NCBI GenBank assembly: GCA_001464375.1
Contig: LNEW01000091.1
Span: 1-39,204 of the forward strand
Origin: Rhodospirillales bacterium Ga0074136
Lineage (GTDB): Bacteria; Pseudomonadota; Alphaproteobacteria; Acetobacterales; Acetobacteraceae
DNA length: 39,204 bases
Direction of reading: 5' to 3'
The notes under the pieces are model-generated. The model saw only the letters and a program-made list of their open reading frames with translations. It did not search any database and had not been told where the DNA came from. A program made the position numbers and the translations under genes. Positions 1-8,158 of this stretch are shown one piece after another (the stretch's first letter is position 1; each line of letters opens with the position of its first letter).

Positions 1-216
1 GCGCTCGCGCTCGCTGTCCTGCGAGAGGTCGGCGGCCAGCGTCTCGACGCGCACCTGGCGCTTGGCGCGCACCTTGTCGGCGGCGGCGGCCAGCGCGGCG
101 GCGTCGCGCGATGCCAGCACCACGTCGCAGCCGACTGTCGCGAAGGCTTCGCCACATGCAAGCCCGATTCCTTTTGAGCCACCTGTGACGAGAACCCGCT
201 TGCCTGCCAATTGCAT
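1..216 (-). CDS. Short-chain dehydrogenase/reductase, N-terminal part (cut by window edge)
   Basis: The visible 72 residues begin MQLAGKRVLVTGG and carry the classical SDR dinucleotide-binding motif TGGSKGIG at residues 11-18, an ASRD turn at 35-38 whose Arg favours NADP(H), and the Asp of the LAADLS strand at 63 that contacts the adenine ring. The family is NAD(P)-dependent oxidoreductases with a Rossmann fold. The catalytic Tyr-x-x-x-Lys region lies beyond base 1, so the substrate cannot be judged. The ATG at 216 matches the usual SDR start, but a GTG at 240 has a better Shine-Dalgarno (GGGAGGAG at about 249-256). The frame stays open upstream to 636, through a restriction-enzyme head-domain fragment, so a fused product is possible. 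It probably once followed the ThDP enzyme gene directly. Confidence 0.88.
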   Translation of the reverse strand, partial: MQLAGKRVLVTGGSKGIGLACGEAFATVGCDVVLASRDAAALAAAADKVRAKRQVRVETLAADLSQDSERER

Positions 217-636
217 GTTCCACCCGTAGCCTTCAGACACGTCGGATTGCTCCTCCCTCATATCCTGGCCATGCTTGGGTCCCGCTCCGCCGGCTCTCTC
301 TGCGACGCTACGTGCCTCCCGCAGCACAGCTTCGGGCTGGCCCATGAACTGTTCCCAAAGTTCGCGCTCAGCCTGACTCCCCTTTGTGAGGCCGGTTGCT
401 TCGTTATCTGGGTCCAGAGAGCGGAAGTTCTGAAGCTTCATGGCAACGCCGTTGGGGTTACGAAATCGATCCGCCGTCCAAGTTCGGGTGAGCCGCCCGA
501 GCCTTTCAAGCAAGCTCGATAGGTCAACCACGTCCGGATGATTTGCCCCTGGCAGGTGGTGGCGATGGCGCACGTAAAGTTCAAGCGCGAGCAAGAGCTC
601 TTCGCGCGACCAGGGCGGGTTCACTGCGCGTGCCAC
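217..636 (-). pseudogene. Orphan ScoMcrA-like N-terminal head-domain fragment, in frame with the downstream SDR
   Basis: Reading the minus strand from GTG 636 (or GTG 624) gives an uninterrupted frame. Numbered from 624 it starts V-NPPWSREELLLALELY, has a helical stretch at about residues 29-48, and carries the signature RFRNPNGVAMKLQNFR at 53-68, followed by SLDPDN and a GLTKGS turn. This matches, from memory, the N-terminal head domain of ScoMcrA-type HNH endonucleases that cut modified DNA. The sulfur-binding, SRA and HNH parts that should follow are absent: about 40 low-complexity residues later the frame enters the SDR at 216 without a stop. Bases 301-600 are about 60% GC (179/300 by hand), against 75% for 661-720. 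I read it as a transferred 5' gene fragment, or a domain fused onto the SDR. The domain call is firm; whether it is expressed is unknown. Confidence 0.75.
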
Positions 637-2156
637 TAGATCACCAGTTCGATCAGGAACGGCCCCGGCCGCGCGAACGACTGCGCCATCAGGTCGCCCA
701 CCTGGTCGAGCGTGGTAGCCTGAGCCGCCTCCACGCCCATCGCCTCGGCCATCTTGACCCAGCCGATGTCCGGGTTGCCCAGGTCGAGCATGTTCATCGC
801 CGTCGGTCCCGGATTGGCGCCGACGTTCTGATACTCGCCGAGCAGGATCTGGTACTTGCGGTTGGACAGCAGCCTCTCGCGGGCCTGGGTCCACAGCGCC
901 TGGACCGTGTACATCGCGCTGCCATCGGCCTGCAGGTTGATGACCCGCCGGCCGCCGCCGCCGATCGACGCCCCGGTGGCCAGCGGCAGGCCGCAGCCGA
1001 TCGCGCCGCCAGTGATGTGCAGCCAGTCGTGCTTCGGCGCGGCGAAGGTCTCGCTGTAGAAGCCGCGGCCGAAGGACACGCTTTCATCGGCGATGATCGC
1101 GTCATCGGGCATCAGCGCGGCGACGGTGCGCGCCAGGCCCTCGGGCGTGGGGCCGCCGCGCGCGCGCTCGGGCCGCGGGCCGACATCGGGCATCGCGGCG
1201 GCCGGCGCGCCCAGTTCGTCGCACAGCGCCTGCAGCGCCGCCTCGGCGTCCTGTTCATAGCGCGTCAGCACGTGGACTTCCGCCGTTGCGGGATAGTGCA
1301 GCGACGGCTTGCCCGGATAGGCGAAGAAGCCGACCGGCCCCCTGGAATTCACCAGGATGATGTGCTCGACCCAGGACAGGGCGTTGATGGCGACATCGGC
1401 CGGGTAGGGCACGCGCTCGAGAGGCAGGCGCCCCTGGCCGCGCTGCACGCGTCCGTTCGAACCCTCCGCCAGCAGCTTCGCGCCGCTCGCCCGCGAAGCG
1501 CGCCAGGCCAGCGCCTGCGCGCCCTCGCGCAGCGCCTTGCCGCCAAGCAGGATCAGCACGTTCTTCTTCTCGCGCAGGATGCGCGCGGCGTTGCGCACGG
1601 CCAGCGGGTCGGCCTGCTGCGCCACCGGCACGGGCAGCGGCTGCGCCACCACCCCGCCCTCATCCCAGCAGGTGTCCGACGGCAGGATCATGGTCGCGAT
1701 CTGCCCCGGCGAGGTGCGCGCCGCCTGCACCGCGGCCGCGGCATCGGCGCCGACATCTGTCGCCTTGGTCGATGTCCGCATCCATTGGGACACGCCGCGC
1801 GCCCAGCCCTCCGTATCCGCGGTCAGGGGTGCGTCGAAGGGACGATGGTATGTCGCCTGGTCGCCCACGCAATTCACGATCCCCGACCGGGCGCGCCGCG
1901 CGTTGTGCAGGTTGGACAACCCGTTCGCGAGGCCAGGGCCGCAATGCAGCAGCGTCGCGGCGGGCTTCTCCTGCATGCGCCAGTAGCCGTCGGCCATGCC
2001 GGTGACGACGTTCTCCTGCAGGCCGAGCACGCACTTCATGCCCGGGATGCGGTCGAGTGCTGCGACGAAATGCATCTCGCTCGTGCCGGGATTGGCGAAG
2101 CATACCTCCACGCCACAACCCAAAAGTGTGTGCACCAGGCTCTCGGCACCGTTCAC
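636..2156 (-). CDS. Thiamine-diphosphate-dependent enzyme, acetolactate synthase large-subunit type
   Basis: A 506-residue protein from the GTG at 2156, which has GGGAGA just upstream and begins VNGAESLVHTLL, the usual start of this group; an ATG at 2222 would add 22 residues of poor character. The ThDP-activating Glu is in GLQENVVTG (residue 48). A central Rossmann-like domain follows, then the PP domain with QADGSAMY (410-417) and the C-terminal FLIELVI. Family members decarboxylate 2-oxo acids and ligate or transfer the product; the true substrate here is unknown. Oddity: only 19 residues separate the DG of the metal-binding motif (411-412) from its Asn (432), whereas the family pattern GDG-x(24-27)-N needs more. 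The text reads RERL-LSNRKYQ, as if about six residues such as DVTTVI were lost in frame near base 870. The protein may be inactive. Its TAG stop overlaps the GTG of the next fragment. Confidence 0.85.
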   Translation of the reverse strand: MNGAESLVHTLLGCGVEVCFANPGTSEMHFVAALDRIPGMKCVLGLQENVVTGMADGYWRMQEKPAATLLHCGPGLANGLSNLHNARRARSGIVNCVGDQATYHRPFDAPLTADTEGWARGVSQWMRTSTKATDVGADAAAAVQAARTSPGQIATMILPSDTCWDEGGVVAQPLPVPVAQQADPLAVRNAARILREKKNVLILLGGKALREGAQALAWRASRASGAKLLAEGSNGRVQRGQGRLPLERVPYPADVAINALSWVEHIILVNSRGPVGFFAYPGKPSLHYPATAEVHVLTRYEQDAEAALQALCDELGAPAAAMPDVGPRPERARGGPTPEGLARTVAALMPDDAIIADESVSFGRGFYSETFAAPKHDWLHITGGAIGCGLPLATGASIGGGGRRVINLQADGSAMYTVQALWTQARERLLSNRKYQILLGEYQNVGANPGPTAMNMLDLGNPDIGWVKMAEAMGVEAAQATTLDQVGDLMAQSFARPGPFLIELVI

Positions 2157-2445
2157 CGCGTCTCTCCCGCAGATTGATTGATGGGCCAGCCTGCGCGGGA
2201 CCGGGCGCGACGGCAAGGTCATCCGCCCCCATGCCGTTGCCGGGGCCCAGCCGCTGGCGGCGGAGCGAGCGGATCAACGGCGCCTTCGGCTGAGGCGTGG
2301 GCGTGCTGCCGCTGGCCCTGCGCCGCGTCGCCCGCGGCTGACGACGGGAGGCCTCATGGCCTTGCCGTAATTCAGCCGCCATGCTTCTCAGAATGGTGAT
2401 CGGCCAGCCAGGGGGGCGGCGTCCGAGTAACAGGGGGACATCGGA

Positions 2446-4719
2446 ATGATGTCGCGTCTCGCCGTCGCCTTTTTCGCGACGGGCTTTGCCGCGCTGCTGT
2501 GCCAGATCGTGTGGCAGCGCATGCTCGGCATCTTCGCCGGGTCCGATACGATTTCCGCCGCGCTGGTCGTGGGTGCCTTCCTGGCCGGGCTGGGGCTGGG
2601 GTCGATCATCGGCGCCAAGGTGGCGGACCGGCTGACCGCCGCGCGCGCCCTGGCAGCCTTCGCGTTGGCCGAGATCGGCGTCGGCATCTTCGCCCTGCTG
2701 TCCAAGCCCTTCCTGTATGACTGGCTCGCCACCGACATGGCCGGCGTGGTCGATGCGGCGCCGGCGATCTTTGCGCTGTGCTTCGCCGGGCTGGTGCTGC
2801 CCACGACGCTCATGGGGGCATCGCTGCCGCTGCTGGCGCGCGCCGTGGCGACAAGCCGCGACAACATCGCCGAGCGGATCGGCACGCTGTATGGGCTGAA
2901 CACCCTGGGCGCGGGGCTGGGCGCGCTGCTGGGCGGCTGGTTGCTGGTCGGTCACCTGGGTTTCGTCGCCGCGCTCTGGCTGGCCGCGGGGCTGGAATTC
3001 TTCGCCGCCGCGCTGTCGCTGACCCTGCTGCGCCGCCTGCGCGAGGCGCCCGCGCCGGCAGCCTCCGCCAGCGATCCGGCCGATGACGGCCGCTACGGCG
3101 GACTGCCGCTATGGTGCCTGCTGGTCTTCCTGTCGGGCTACGTGATCGTCGCGCTCGAGATCGTCTGGGTGCGCATGATGGGCCAGGTCGGGCAGTACCA
3201 CGCCTACCTGTTCCCCACCGTGCTCGGCATCTTCCTGCTGGCGGATGGCGCGGGGATGGCGCTGGCGTCGCGCATGCTGCGGCGGATCGAGGACCCGCGG
3301 CCGGCCTTCTTCATCACGCAATCGGCCGGCTTCGTGCTGGCCACCGTGCTGCTGCTGGTGCTGTGGTACGCGCTGCCGCATTGGCCGCTGGCGGACCTGC
3401 TGGCGGTGGACCACAACCGCATGCGCGGCGACCCGCTGCTGGCAGCGATCGGACTGACCGTGCTGGTGGTGGCGCCGCCTTCCTTCCTGATCGGCATGAC
3501 CTTCCCCTTCGTGCAGCGCGCGGTGCAGCGTGACCTGTCCAGCGTGGGCGCGCGGGTGGGTTGGGTCCAGCTGGCGAACATCGCGGGCAATGCGGCGGGA
3601 TCCATTCTCACCGGGCTGGTCACCTTCCATCTGCTCGGCACGGCGGGCACGCTGAAGCTGCTGGCGTTGCTCTCGCTGCTGCTGGTGGGCTTCTGGCTGT
3701 GGCGGGCGGGGGTGGCGAAGCGGCCGGTCGAAGCGGGCCTGGCCGTCGCCTGCGGCGTGCTGTTCTTCGTGCTGCCGGGCAATGCGGCCCTGTGGACGCG
3801 GCTGCACCACGAACGCTCCGGCCAGGTCGCCGCCTGGGCCGAGGATCGGTCGGGCGTGGCGTATTTCCGCGACGAGCAGGTGGCCGACAACCGCGCCGAC
3901 GGCCCGTTCTTCATCCAGGGCTTCAGCCAGGGGCGCATTCCCTTCCTGCCGATCCACCAGTTCCTGGGCGCCGTCGGGCCGCTGATCCACCCGAACCCGC
4001 GCGACGTGCTGGTCATCGGCGTCGGTTCGGGCGGCACGCCCTGGGCCGCCGGCGTGCGCCCGGAAAGCCGCGTGCGCGCCATCGAGCTGGTCGCCCCGGT
4101 GCTGACCGCTCTCGAGGAAGTCGGCCGGCGCCACCCCGGCAGCCCGATGGCACAGATGTTCCGCGACCCGCGCTGGCAGCTGGAATACGGCGACGGCCGC
4201 CGCACGCTGGCCAAGGAGACCCGGCGCTATGACATCATCGAGGCCGATGCCATCCTGCCGGAGGCATCGCATTCGGGGCTGCTCTACAGCGCGGAATTCC
4301 TCGAACAGGTGCGCGAACGCCTGGCCCCGGGCGGGATCTACGTGCAGTGGGCGCCGTCGCAGCGCGCCGCCGAGACCTTCGCCGCCGTCTTCCCGCACAC
4401 GCTGCTGCTGATGCCGGTCGGGGTGCTGATCGGATCCAACGACCCGATCCCCTTCGACGCCGATCGCCTGGCCGAGGCGCTGGATGCGCCCACCACCGCC
4501 GAGCACCTGCGTCGCGGCAATCCGGATTTCCACGACTGGCGGCTGCTCTACGCCCATCCGCCACTGTCCTGGAACCCCGGCACGCCGCGCGAGGAGCCGC
4601 CGTTGACCGACATCTTCCCGCGCGACGAATTCTACATCAACAACCCGGTCACCACGACCGACGTCTTCGCGCGGCGCATCACGCCGGCGATGGCGCGCGC
4701 CCCGCGGCCGGGCCCCTAG
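2446..4719 (+). CDS. Fused MFS-like membrane / spermidine-synthase-like protein
   Basis: A 757-residue protein. Roughly residues 1-455 are a multi-helix membrane region opening with GFAALLCQIVWQRML and containing GAFLAGLGLGS, typical of the fused MFS/spermidine synthase family. The C-terminal third is a soluble Rossmann methyltransferase-like fold with VIGVGSGG (about 520-528), a following acidic IELV strand, YGDGR, and YDIIEADAI. In spermidine synthases these segments bind decarboxylated AdoMet and putrescine; in these fusions the activity is not established. It starts at ATG 2446 (a second ATG follows at once) with AGGGGG upstream. The methyltransferase-like gene at 4860 follows on the same strand after 140 bases that include a GC-rich hairpin at 4756-4773. 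Family call firm, reaction unknown. Confidence 0.85.
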   Translation: MMSRLAVAFFATGFAALLCQIVWQRMLGIFAGSDTISAALVVGAFLAGLGLGSIIGAKVADRLTAARALAAFALAEIGVGIFALLSKPFLYDWLATDMAGVVDAAPAIFALCFAGLVLPTTLMGASLPLLARAVATSRDNIAERIGTLYGLNTLGAGLGALLGGWLLVGHLGFVAALWLAAGLEFFAAALSLTLLRRLREAPAPAASASDPADDGRYGGLPLWCLLVFLSGYVIVALEIVWVRMMGQVGQYHAYLFPTVLGIFLLADGAGMALASRMLRRIEDPRPAFFITQSAGFVLATVLLLVLWYALPHWPLADLLAVDHNRMRGDPLLAAIGLTVLVVAPPSFLIGMTFPFVQRAVQRDLSSVGARVGWVQLANIAGNAAGSILTGLVTFHLLGTAGTLKLLALLSLLLVGFWLWRAGVAKRPVEAGLAVACGVLFFVLPGNAALWTRLHHERSGQVAAWAEDRSGVAYFRDEQVADNRADGPFFIQGFSQGRIPFLPIHQFLGAVGPLIHPNPRDVLVIGVGSGGTPWAAGVRPESRVRAIELVAPVLTALEEVGRRHPGSPMAQMFRDPRWQLEYGDGRRTLAKETRRYDIIEADAILPEASHSGLLYSAEFLEQVRERLAPGGIYVQWAPSQRAAETFAAVFPHTLLLMPVGVLIGSNDPIPFDADRLAEALDAPTTAEHLRRGNPDFHDWRLLYAHPPLSWNPGTPREEPPLTDIFPRDEFYINNPVTTTDVFARRITPAMARAPRPGP

Positions 4720-4755
4720 GGGAGATCCCGAAAGCCGCCCCCCGGCCCGAGCGGC

Positions 4756-4773
4756 CGACGCGCGGGCGCGTCG
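4756..4773 (+). other. GC-rich stem-loop between 2446 and 4860 genes
   Basis: CGACGCG, loop CGGG, CGCGTCG: a perfect 7-bp stem in the gap between the fused membrane protein and the methyltransferase-like gene. No T-run follows, so it could be a weak pause or processing site rather than an intrinsic terminator. Confidence 0.35.
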
Positions 4774-4859
4774 CTGCCGGTCGTCTCGACGGACCCCCGG
4801 CGCGGCCAAACGCTTCCTTCATCCTTCCCCGCTTTGGTGGGCGGCGAAGGAGGTCCCGC

Positions 4860-5795
4860 ATGTCGCGCCATAGCGCCAGGCGCGACCAGGGTGCCATTCC
4901 CTGGGCGCCACAGGGCGGGTTGATCCGGCGCACGATCGAGACCGGCGCCAGGCTGCTGGGCGTCCGCGCGGCCGTGGGCCCGCCTGCTGCGCCCGTCGAG
5001 CCCACGATTTCGATACCGACGCCATCGCCGCCGGACGCGGCTACGCCGTGCATACGCCCGAGCCATCGCCGCCTGTGGGCCGACCGGCTCTGGGGCGAAG
5101 GCATGGCGCTGCCCGGTGGCGCGCAGGAGGTGTTGCGCCTGGCCGCGCTGCTGCCGCTGTCGCCAGAGACCACGCTGCTGCTCTCCGGACAGGGCGCGAG
5201 GGCGGCCGGGGGCGTGGTGGCGGGCGCGCGCGGCAGCTTCGTCGCGACCTTCGAACCGGGCGCGGCACCGCCGCCGCGCGCGGTGCCGCAAGGCCGCGTC
5301 AGTGCCGAGCCCTTCGATCCCGCCGCCCCGGTCTTCCGCGCCCGCTACCACCACCACGCGCTGCTGCTGGAACCGCTGCGGGCGGGCGGGTCACCGGATG
5401 CGCTGCTCGCCGCGGCAGCGGCCGGGCTCAGGCCGGGCGGCCAGATGGTACTGCTGGACCTGGTCGCGCGCGGGCTTTCGGCCAGCGCTTCGGAGGCGCG
5501 CTGGCTCACCGCCGAGGGCCGCAGCGAACCGCCCGCCGAGGCCGCCATGGCCGCCGCCCTCAAGCGCGCCGGCTTCGACGTCCATGTCGTCGAGGATGCG
5601 GGGCGGCGTCATTGCGAAGCGGTGATGGCCGGCTGGCAAGCGCTGACGGTGGCGCTGCGCGGCCAGCCGGCACGCCCGCCGGCCGCCGAGGCCGCTGACA
5701 TGGTGGCCGAGGCCGAGGCCTGGCTGCTGCGCCTGCGCCTGCTGCGGGAAGGCCGGCTCAGGCTGCTGCGCTGGCACGCCAGCACGGCGCGCTGA
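4860..5795 (+). CDS. Methyltransferase-like protein with degenerate SAM site
   Basis: A 311-residue protein starting at ATG 4860 with a strong GGAGG six bases upstream. Residues 1-65 are low-complexity and Pro/Arg/Ala-rich. From LWGEGMALPGGAQEVLRLAALLPL it follows the layout of class I methyltransferases whose next element should be a DLGAGxGG glycine loop. Here the loop reads LLLSGQGARAAGG, without the acidic residue and with altered spacing. A later stretch, ALLAAAAAGLRPGGQMVLLD, matches the usual motif before strand 5. The C-terminal 100 residues are helical and Leu/Arg-rich. I infer a methyltransferase fold with a weakened or lost SAM site, perhaps a scaffold or regulatory protein. It follows the spermidine-synthase-like gene on the same strand. 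Confidence 0.6.
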   Translation: MSRHSARRDQGAIPWAPQGGLIRRTIETGARLLGVRAAVGPPAAPVEPTISIPTPSPPDAATPCIRPSHRRLWADRLWGEGMALPGGAQEVLRLAALLPLSPETTLLLSGQGARAAGGVVAGARGSFVATFEPGAAPPPRAVPQGRVSAEPFDPAAPVFRARYHHHALLLEPLRAGGSPDALLAAAAAGLRPGGQMVLLDLVARGLSASASEARWLTAEGRSEPPAEAAMAAALKRAGFDVHVVEDAGRRHCEAVMAGWQALTVALRGQPARPPAAEAADMVAEAEAWLLRLRLLREGRLRLLRWHASTAR

Positions 5796-5924
5796 ACCGT
5801 CCCATACCGGCGACAACGGACCAATGCCGCGCGTATGGCACGGCGCAAGTCCCAGCCGGTGATTTTCCGCGCGGCGCGCGGGGGGAAGCGCGGTTGCCGG
5901 AAATGGAAGGATCGTACGCCGCTA

Positions 5925-6662
5925 TCAGAGCCCCGCCGCGTCCAGCACCTCGGCCACCGGGCCGTCGGCCAGGATGCGCCCGCCCTCGAGCCGGATGGCG
6001 CGCGTGCACCATTTCCGCACGATGGACATGTCGTGCGTCGCGATCAGCAGGATCTCGGCATCCGTCACCAGCTTCGACAGCCGCTGGTCGGCGCGCGCCA
6101 TGAACTCGGCATCGCCGGCCAGGAACCATTCGTCCATCAGCAGGATCTCGGGCGTCATCGCGGTGGCCATGGCGAAGGCCAGGCGCACGTTCATCCCCGC
6201 CGAATAGCCGCGGATCGGCACGTCGAAGAATTCATTGAGGCCCGCGAAGCCCTGCACCTCATCCGCCAGGGCGCGGCCGGCAGCCTCGGTCATGCCGCGA
6301 TAGAGCGCGCGCAGCACCACGTTCTCGCGGCCGGTCAGCAGCGGGTCCATCCCGGCGGCGGGGTCGATCAGCGATCCGATCTCGCCGGCCACGCGCAGGC
6401 TGCCGGCGACGGGTTCGTACACGCCGGCGATGGTGCGCAGCAGCGTGGTCTTGCCCGCGCCATTGGGGCCGACCAGCGCCACCCGCTCGCCATCGCCGAT
6501 GCGGAATGTCAGGTCGCGCAGCGCGGCGACGACGATGCGGTTGTCCTCGTCGCGCTTGAGCCGCAGCGGCGTGGAGGCCAGCACACGCTGCTTCAGCGAC
6601 CGCGCATTGTGGTGATAGAGCGGGAATTCGATCGCCATCCCCGCGGCCTCGATCGCGGCCAT
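5925..6662 (-). CDS. ABC transporter ATP-binding protein, polysaccharide export (Wzt/KpsT type)
   Basis: A 245-residue ATPase from ATG 6662, four bases after the permease stop, so the two are translated together. Walker A GPNGAGKTT is at 65-73, the signature YSAGM at 153-157, Walker B LLMDE at 174-178, and the switch His (ATHD) at 210. The DxAAGMDPLLTGREN segment and the modified signature are typical of ATPases that energise O-antigen, capsule or teichoic-acid export. The C-terminal carbohydrate-binding domain of long Wzt proteins is absent, so it is of the short KpsT/TagH form. Only the permease sits beside it; no glycosyltransferase or chain-length gene is in view. The cargo is unknown. 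Confidence 0.9.
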   Translation of the reverse strand: MAAIEAAGMAIEFPLYHHNARSLKQRVLASTPLRLKRDEDNRIVVAALRDLTFRIGDGERVALVGPNGAGKTTLLRTIAGVYEPVAGSLRVAGEIGSLIDPAAGMDPLLTGRENVVLRALYRGMTEAAGRALADEVQGFAGLNEFFDVPIRGYSAGMNVRLAFAMATAMTPEILLMDEWFLAGDAEFMARADQRLSKLVTDAEILLIATHDMSIVRKWCTRAIRLEGGRILADGPVAEVLDAAGL

Positions 6663-6666
6663 GGCG

Positions 6667-7500
6667 TCAGACCCAGAAGGCGATGCGCCCGCGGAAGCGG
6701 ACGAAGAAGACCCAGGCACCCGCCACCAGCGCACCGGTCCAGCCGATCGCCATGGTCCAGACCAGCGGGCCCGCGCCGGTGCCCATCAGCGGCCCGCGCA
6801 CGGTCTCCATCACGGCGAAGAACGGGTTGATGGCCAGGAAGGGTTCCCAATGCCCGACCATGTCGGGCTTCCAGATCACCGGGGAGACGAAGAAGGCGAT
6901 CTGCATGACCGATGCGACGATCGGCGGGATGTCGCGGAAGCGCGCGCAGACCATGCCCAGGAACATCGACGCGGCGAAGGCCGCGATCGCGATCAGCAGG
7001 AAGCCCGGGATCGCCGCCAGCACGCCCCAGCCAGGCAGCACGCCGAAGAAAGCGAAGACCACCGCGATCAGCGGCAGGTTGTGCGCGGCGATCACCGCAT
7101 TGCGGAACACCACGCGCAACGCATGCACGGAATAGGGCAGCGGCATCTGGCGGATCACGCCCTCCGCGCCGGTCAGGCTGGTGGTGGCGTCGGTGACGAT
7201 CTGCGACAGCGTGTTCCACACGATCAGGCTGACCGCGAGCCACGGCAGGTAGGCCGCGATATCCACCCGGAACAGCTTCGCATACAGGATGCCGAGCGCT
7301 GCCAGCATCACCGCGGTGGACAGCGTCAGCCAGAACGGTCCGAGCACCGACCCGCGGTAGCGGTGCGTGATGTCGCTGCGCGCCAGCGCCCAGGCCAGGC
7401 GCCAACGCGCCAGGCCGTCGCGCAGGTCCTCGATGGCGCGTTCGCGCCGCCGCGGGGCGGCGGCGTCGAAATCATGGACCGGGCTGGCGGCGTGGATCAT
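6667..7500 (-). CDS. ABC-2 type permease for polysaccharide export (Wzm/KpsM type)
   Basis: A 277-residue inner-membrane protein with about six hydrophobic segments. The cytoplasmic N-terminus ends in DITHRYRGSVLGPFWLTLS, the amphipathic element typical of ABC-2 polysaccharide permeases, and a later FFVSPVIWKPD loop and PFFAVMETVRGP region are also characteristic. It pairs with the ATPase that starts four bases downstream. It should form the channel that moves a lipid-linked glycan across the inner membrane; the substrate is unknown. The glycine-zipper lipoprotein gene ends 47 bases upstream on the same strand. Confidence 0.9.
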   Translation of the reverse strand: MIHAASPVHDFDAAAPRRRERAIEDLRDGLARWRLAWALARSDITHRYRGSVLGPFWLTLSTAVMLAALGILYAKLFRVDIAAYLPWLAVSLIVWNTLSQIVTDATTSLTGAEGVIRQMPLPYSVHALRVVFRNAVIAAHNLPLIAVVFAFFGVLPGWGVLAAIPGFLLIAIAAFAASMFLGMVCARFRDIPPIVASVMQIAFFVSPVIWKPDMVGHWEPFLAINPFFAVMETVRGPLMGTGAGPLVWTMAIGWTGALVAGAWVFFVRFRGRIAFWV

Positions 7501-7547
7501 GGGCGGCGGCTTCTACACGCCCCGTGCCCGCGCAGGAAGGCCGGGCG

Positions 7548-8093
7548 CTACTTGCCGCCGCGCGCATCGACGGGCCCGCCGCCGTAGCCGCCGCCATAGG
7601 TGGCGCCATACCCGACCGGCCCCGCGCCGCCGGCGCGCGACAGCCGTACCCGGTCGCCGTGGGTGATGACGATGCGATCGCCCACCGTCAGGCCGAGCTC
7701 ATTGGTCTGGATGACCGACCGGGTCTGGCCGGAATCGTCGCGGATGATGAATTCCATGGCGTTGCCGCGGGTCGTGCCTTCCTCGATGGCCGCGCCCGCC
7801 AGGCCGCCGGCCAGCGCACCGACCACGCCGCCCACGGTGCGCGCGCGCCAGTCGCCGCCGATGGTGCTGCCGATCAGCCCGCCGCCGACCGCGCCCGCGC
7901 CGGCGCCGATGCCGCTGCGCGTCCCGCTGACCGCGACCGGGCGCATGCCCACGATGGTGCCGTAGGAAACATAGCCGGAGGACCCCAGCGCACCACGGTC
8001 GACCGTGGTGTTGGTGGCGGGCGCGCAGGCCGTGAGGCCGGCGCCGAGCGCCAGAACGGCGCAGATCGGCGCGAGTCGGCGGGCTTCGAGCAT
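7548..8093 (-). CDS. Glycine-zipper outer-membrane lipoprotein (SlyB/Pcp-like)
   Basis: A 181-residue protein from ATG 8093 with GGAG upstream. The signal peptide ends in a lipobox, LTAC, with Cys at about 22. The middle contains repeated glycine-zipper stretches (GIGAGAGAVGGGLIGS, GGVVGALAGGLAGAAIE), which usually form a membrane-embedded two-helix hairpin. This is followed by a small beta domain (FIIRDDSGQTRSVIQT, DRIVITHGDRVRLSR) and a Gly/Tyr-rich tail. SlyB-like proteins stabilise the outer membrane; the exact role here is inferred. It is divergent from the transglycosylase gene across 298 bases. A longer open frame reaches 8210, but only the 8093 start yields a proper lipoprotein signal. 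Confidence 0.85.
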   Translation of the reverse strand: MLEARRLAPICAVLALGAGLTACAPATNTTVDRGALGSSGYVSYGTIVGMRPVAVSGTRSGIGAGAGAVGGGLIGSTIGGDWRARTVGGVVGALAGGLAGAAIEEGTTRGNAMEFIIRDDSGQTRSVIQTNELGLTVGDRIVITHGDRVRLSRAGGAGPVGYGATYGGGYGGGPVDARGGK

Positions 8094-8158
8094 GGGTCGC
8101 GTACTCCTTCGATTCGCGCCGGGTTCAAGCACCGGCGCACCAGGTCGCCGCGCCAGCG

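Noticed and set aside
211..522. A 103-codon plus-strand frame in the lower-GC gap
   Set aside because: No motif and no Shine-Dalgarno; the opposite strand has the ScoMcrA-like head domain, which explains this stretch better.
543..2177. A 544-codon plus-strand open frame opposite the ThDP enzyme gene
   Set aside because: Arg/His/Gly-rich composition without any recognisable motif; it is the antisense shadow of a well-supported gene in GC-rich DNA.
3109..4809. A 566-codon minus-strand open frame over the fused membrane protein gene
   Set aside because: His/Gln/Arg-rich shadow sequence; no transmembrane or domain pattern.
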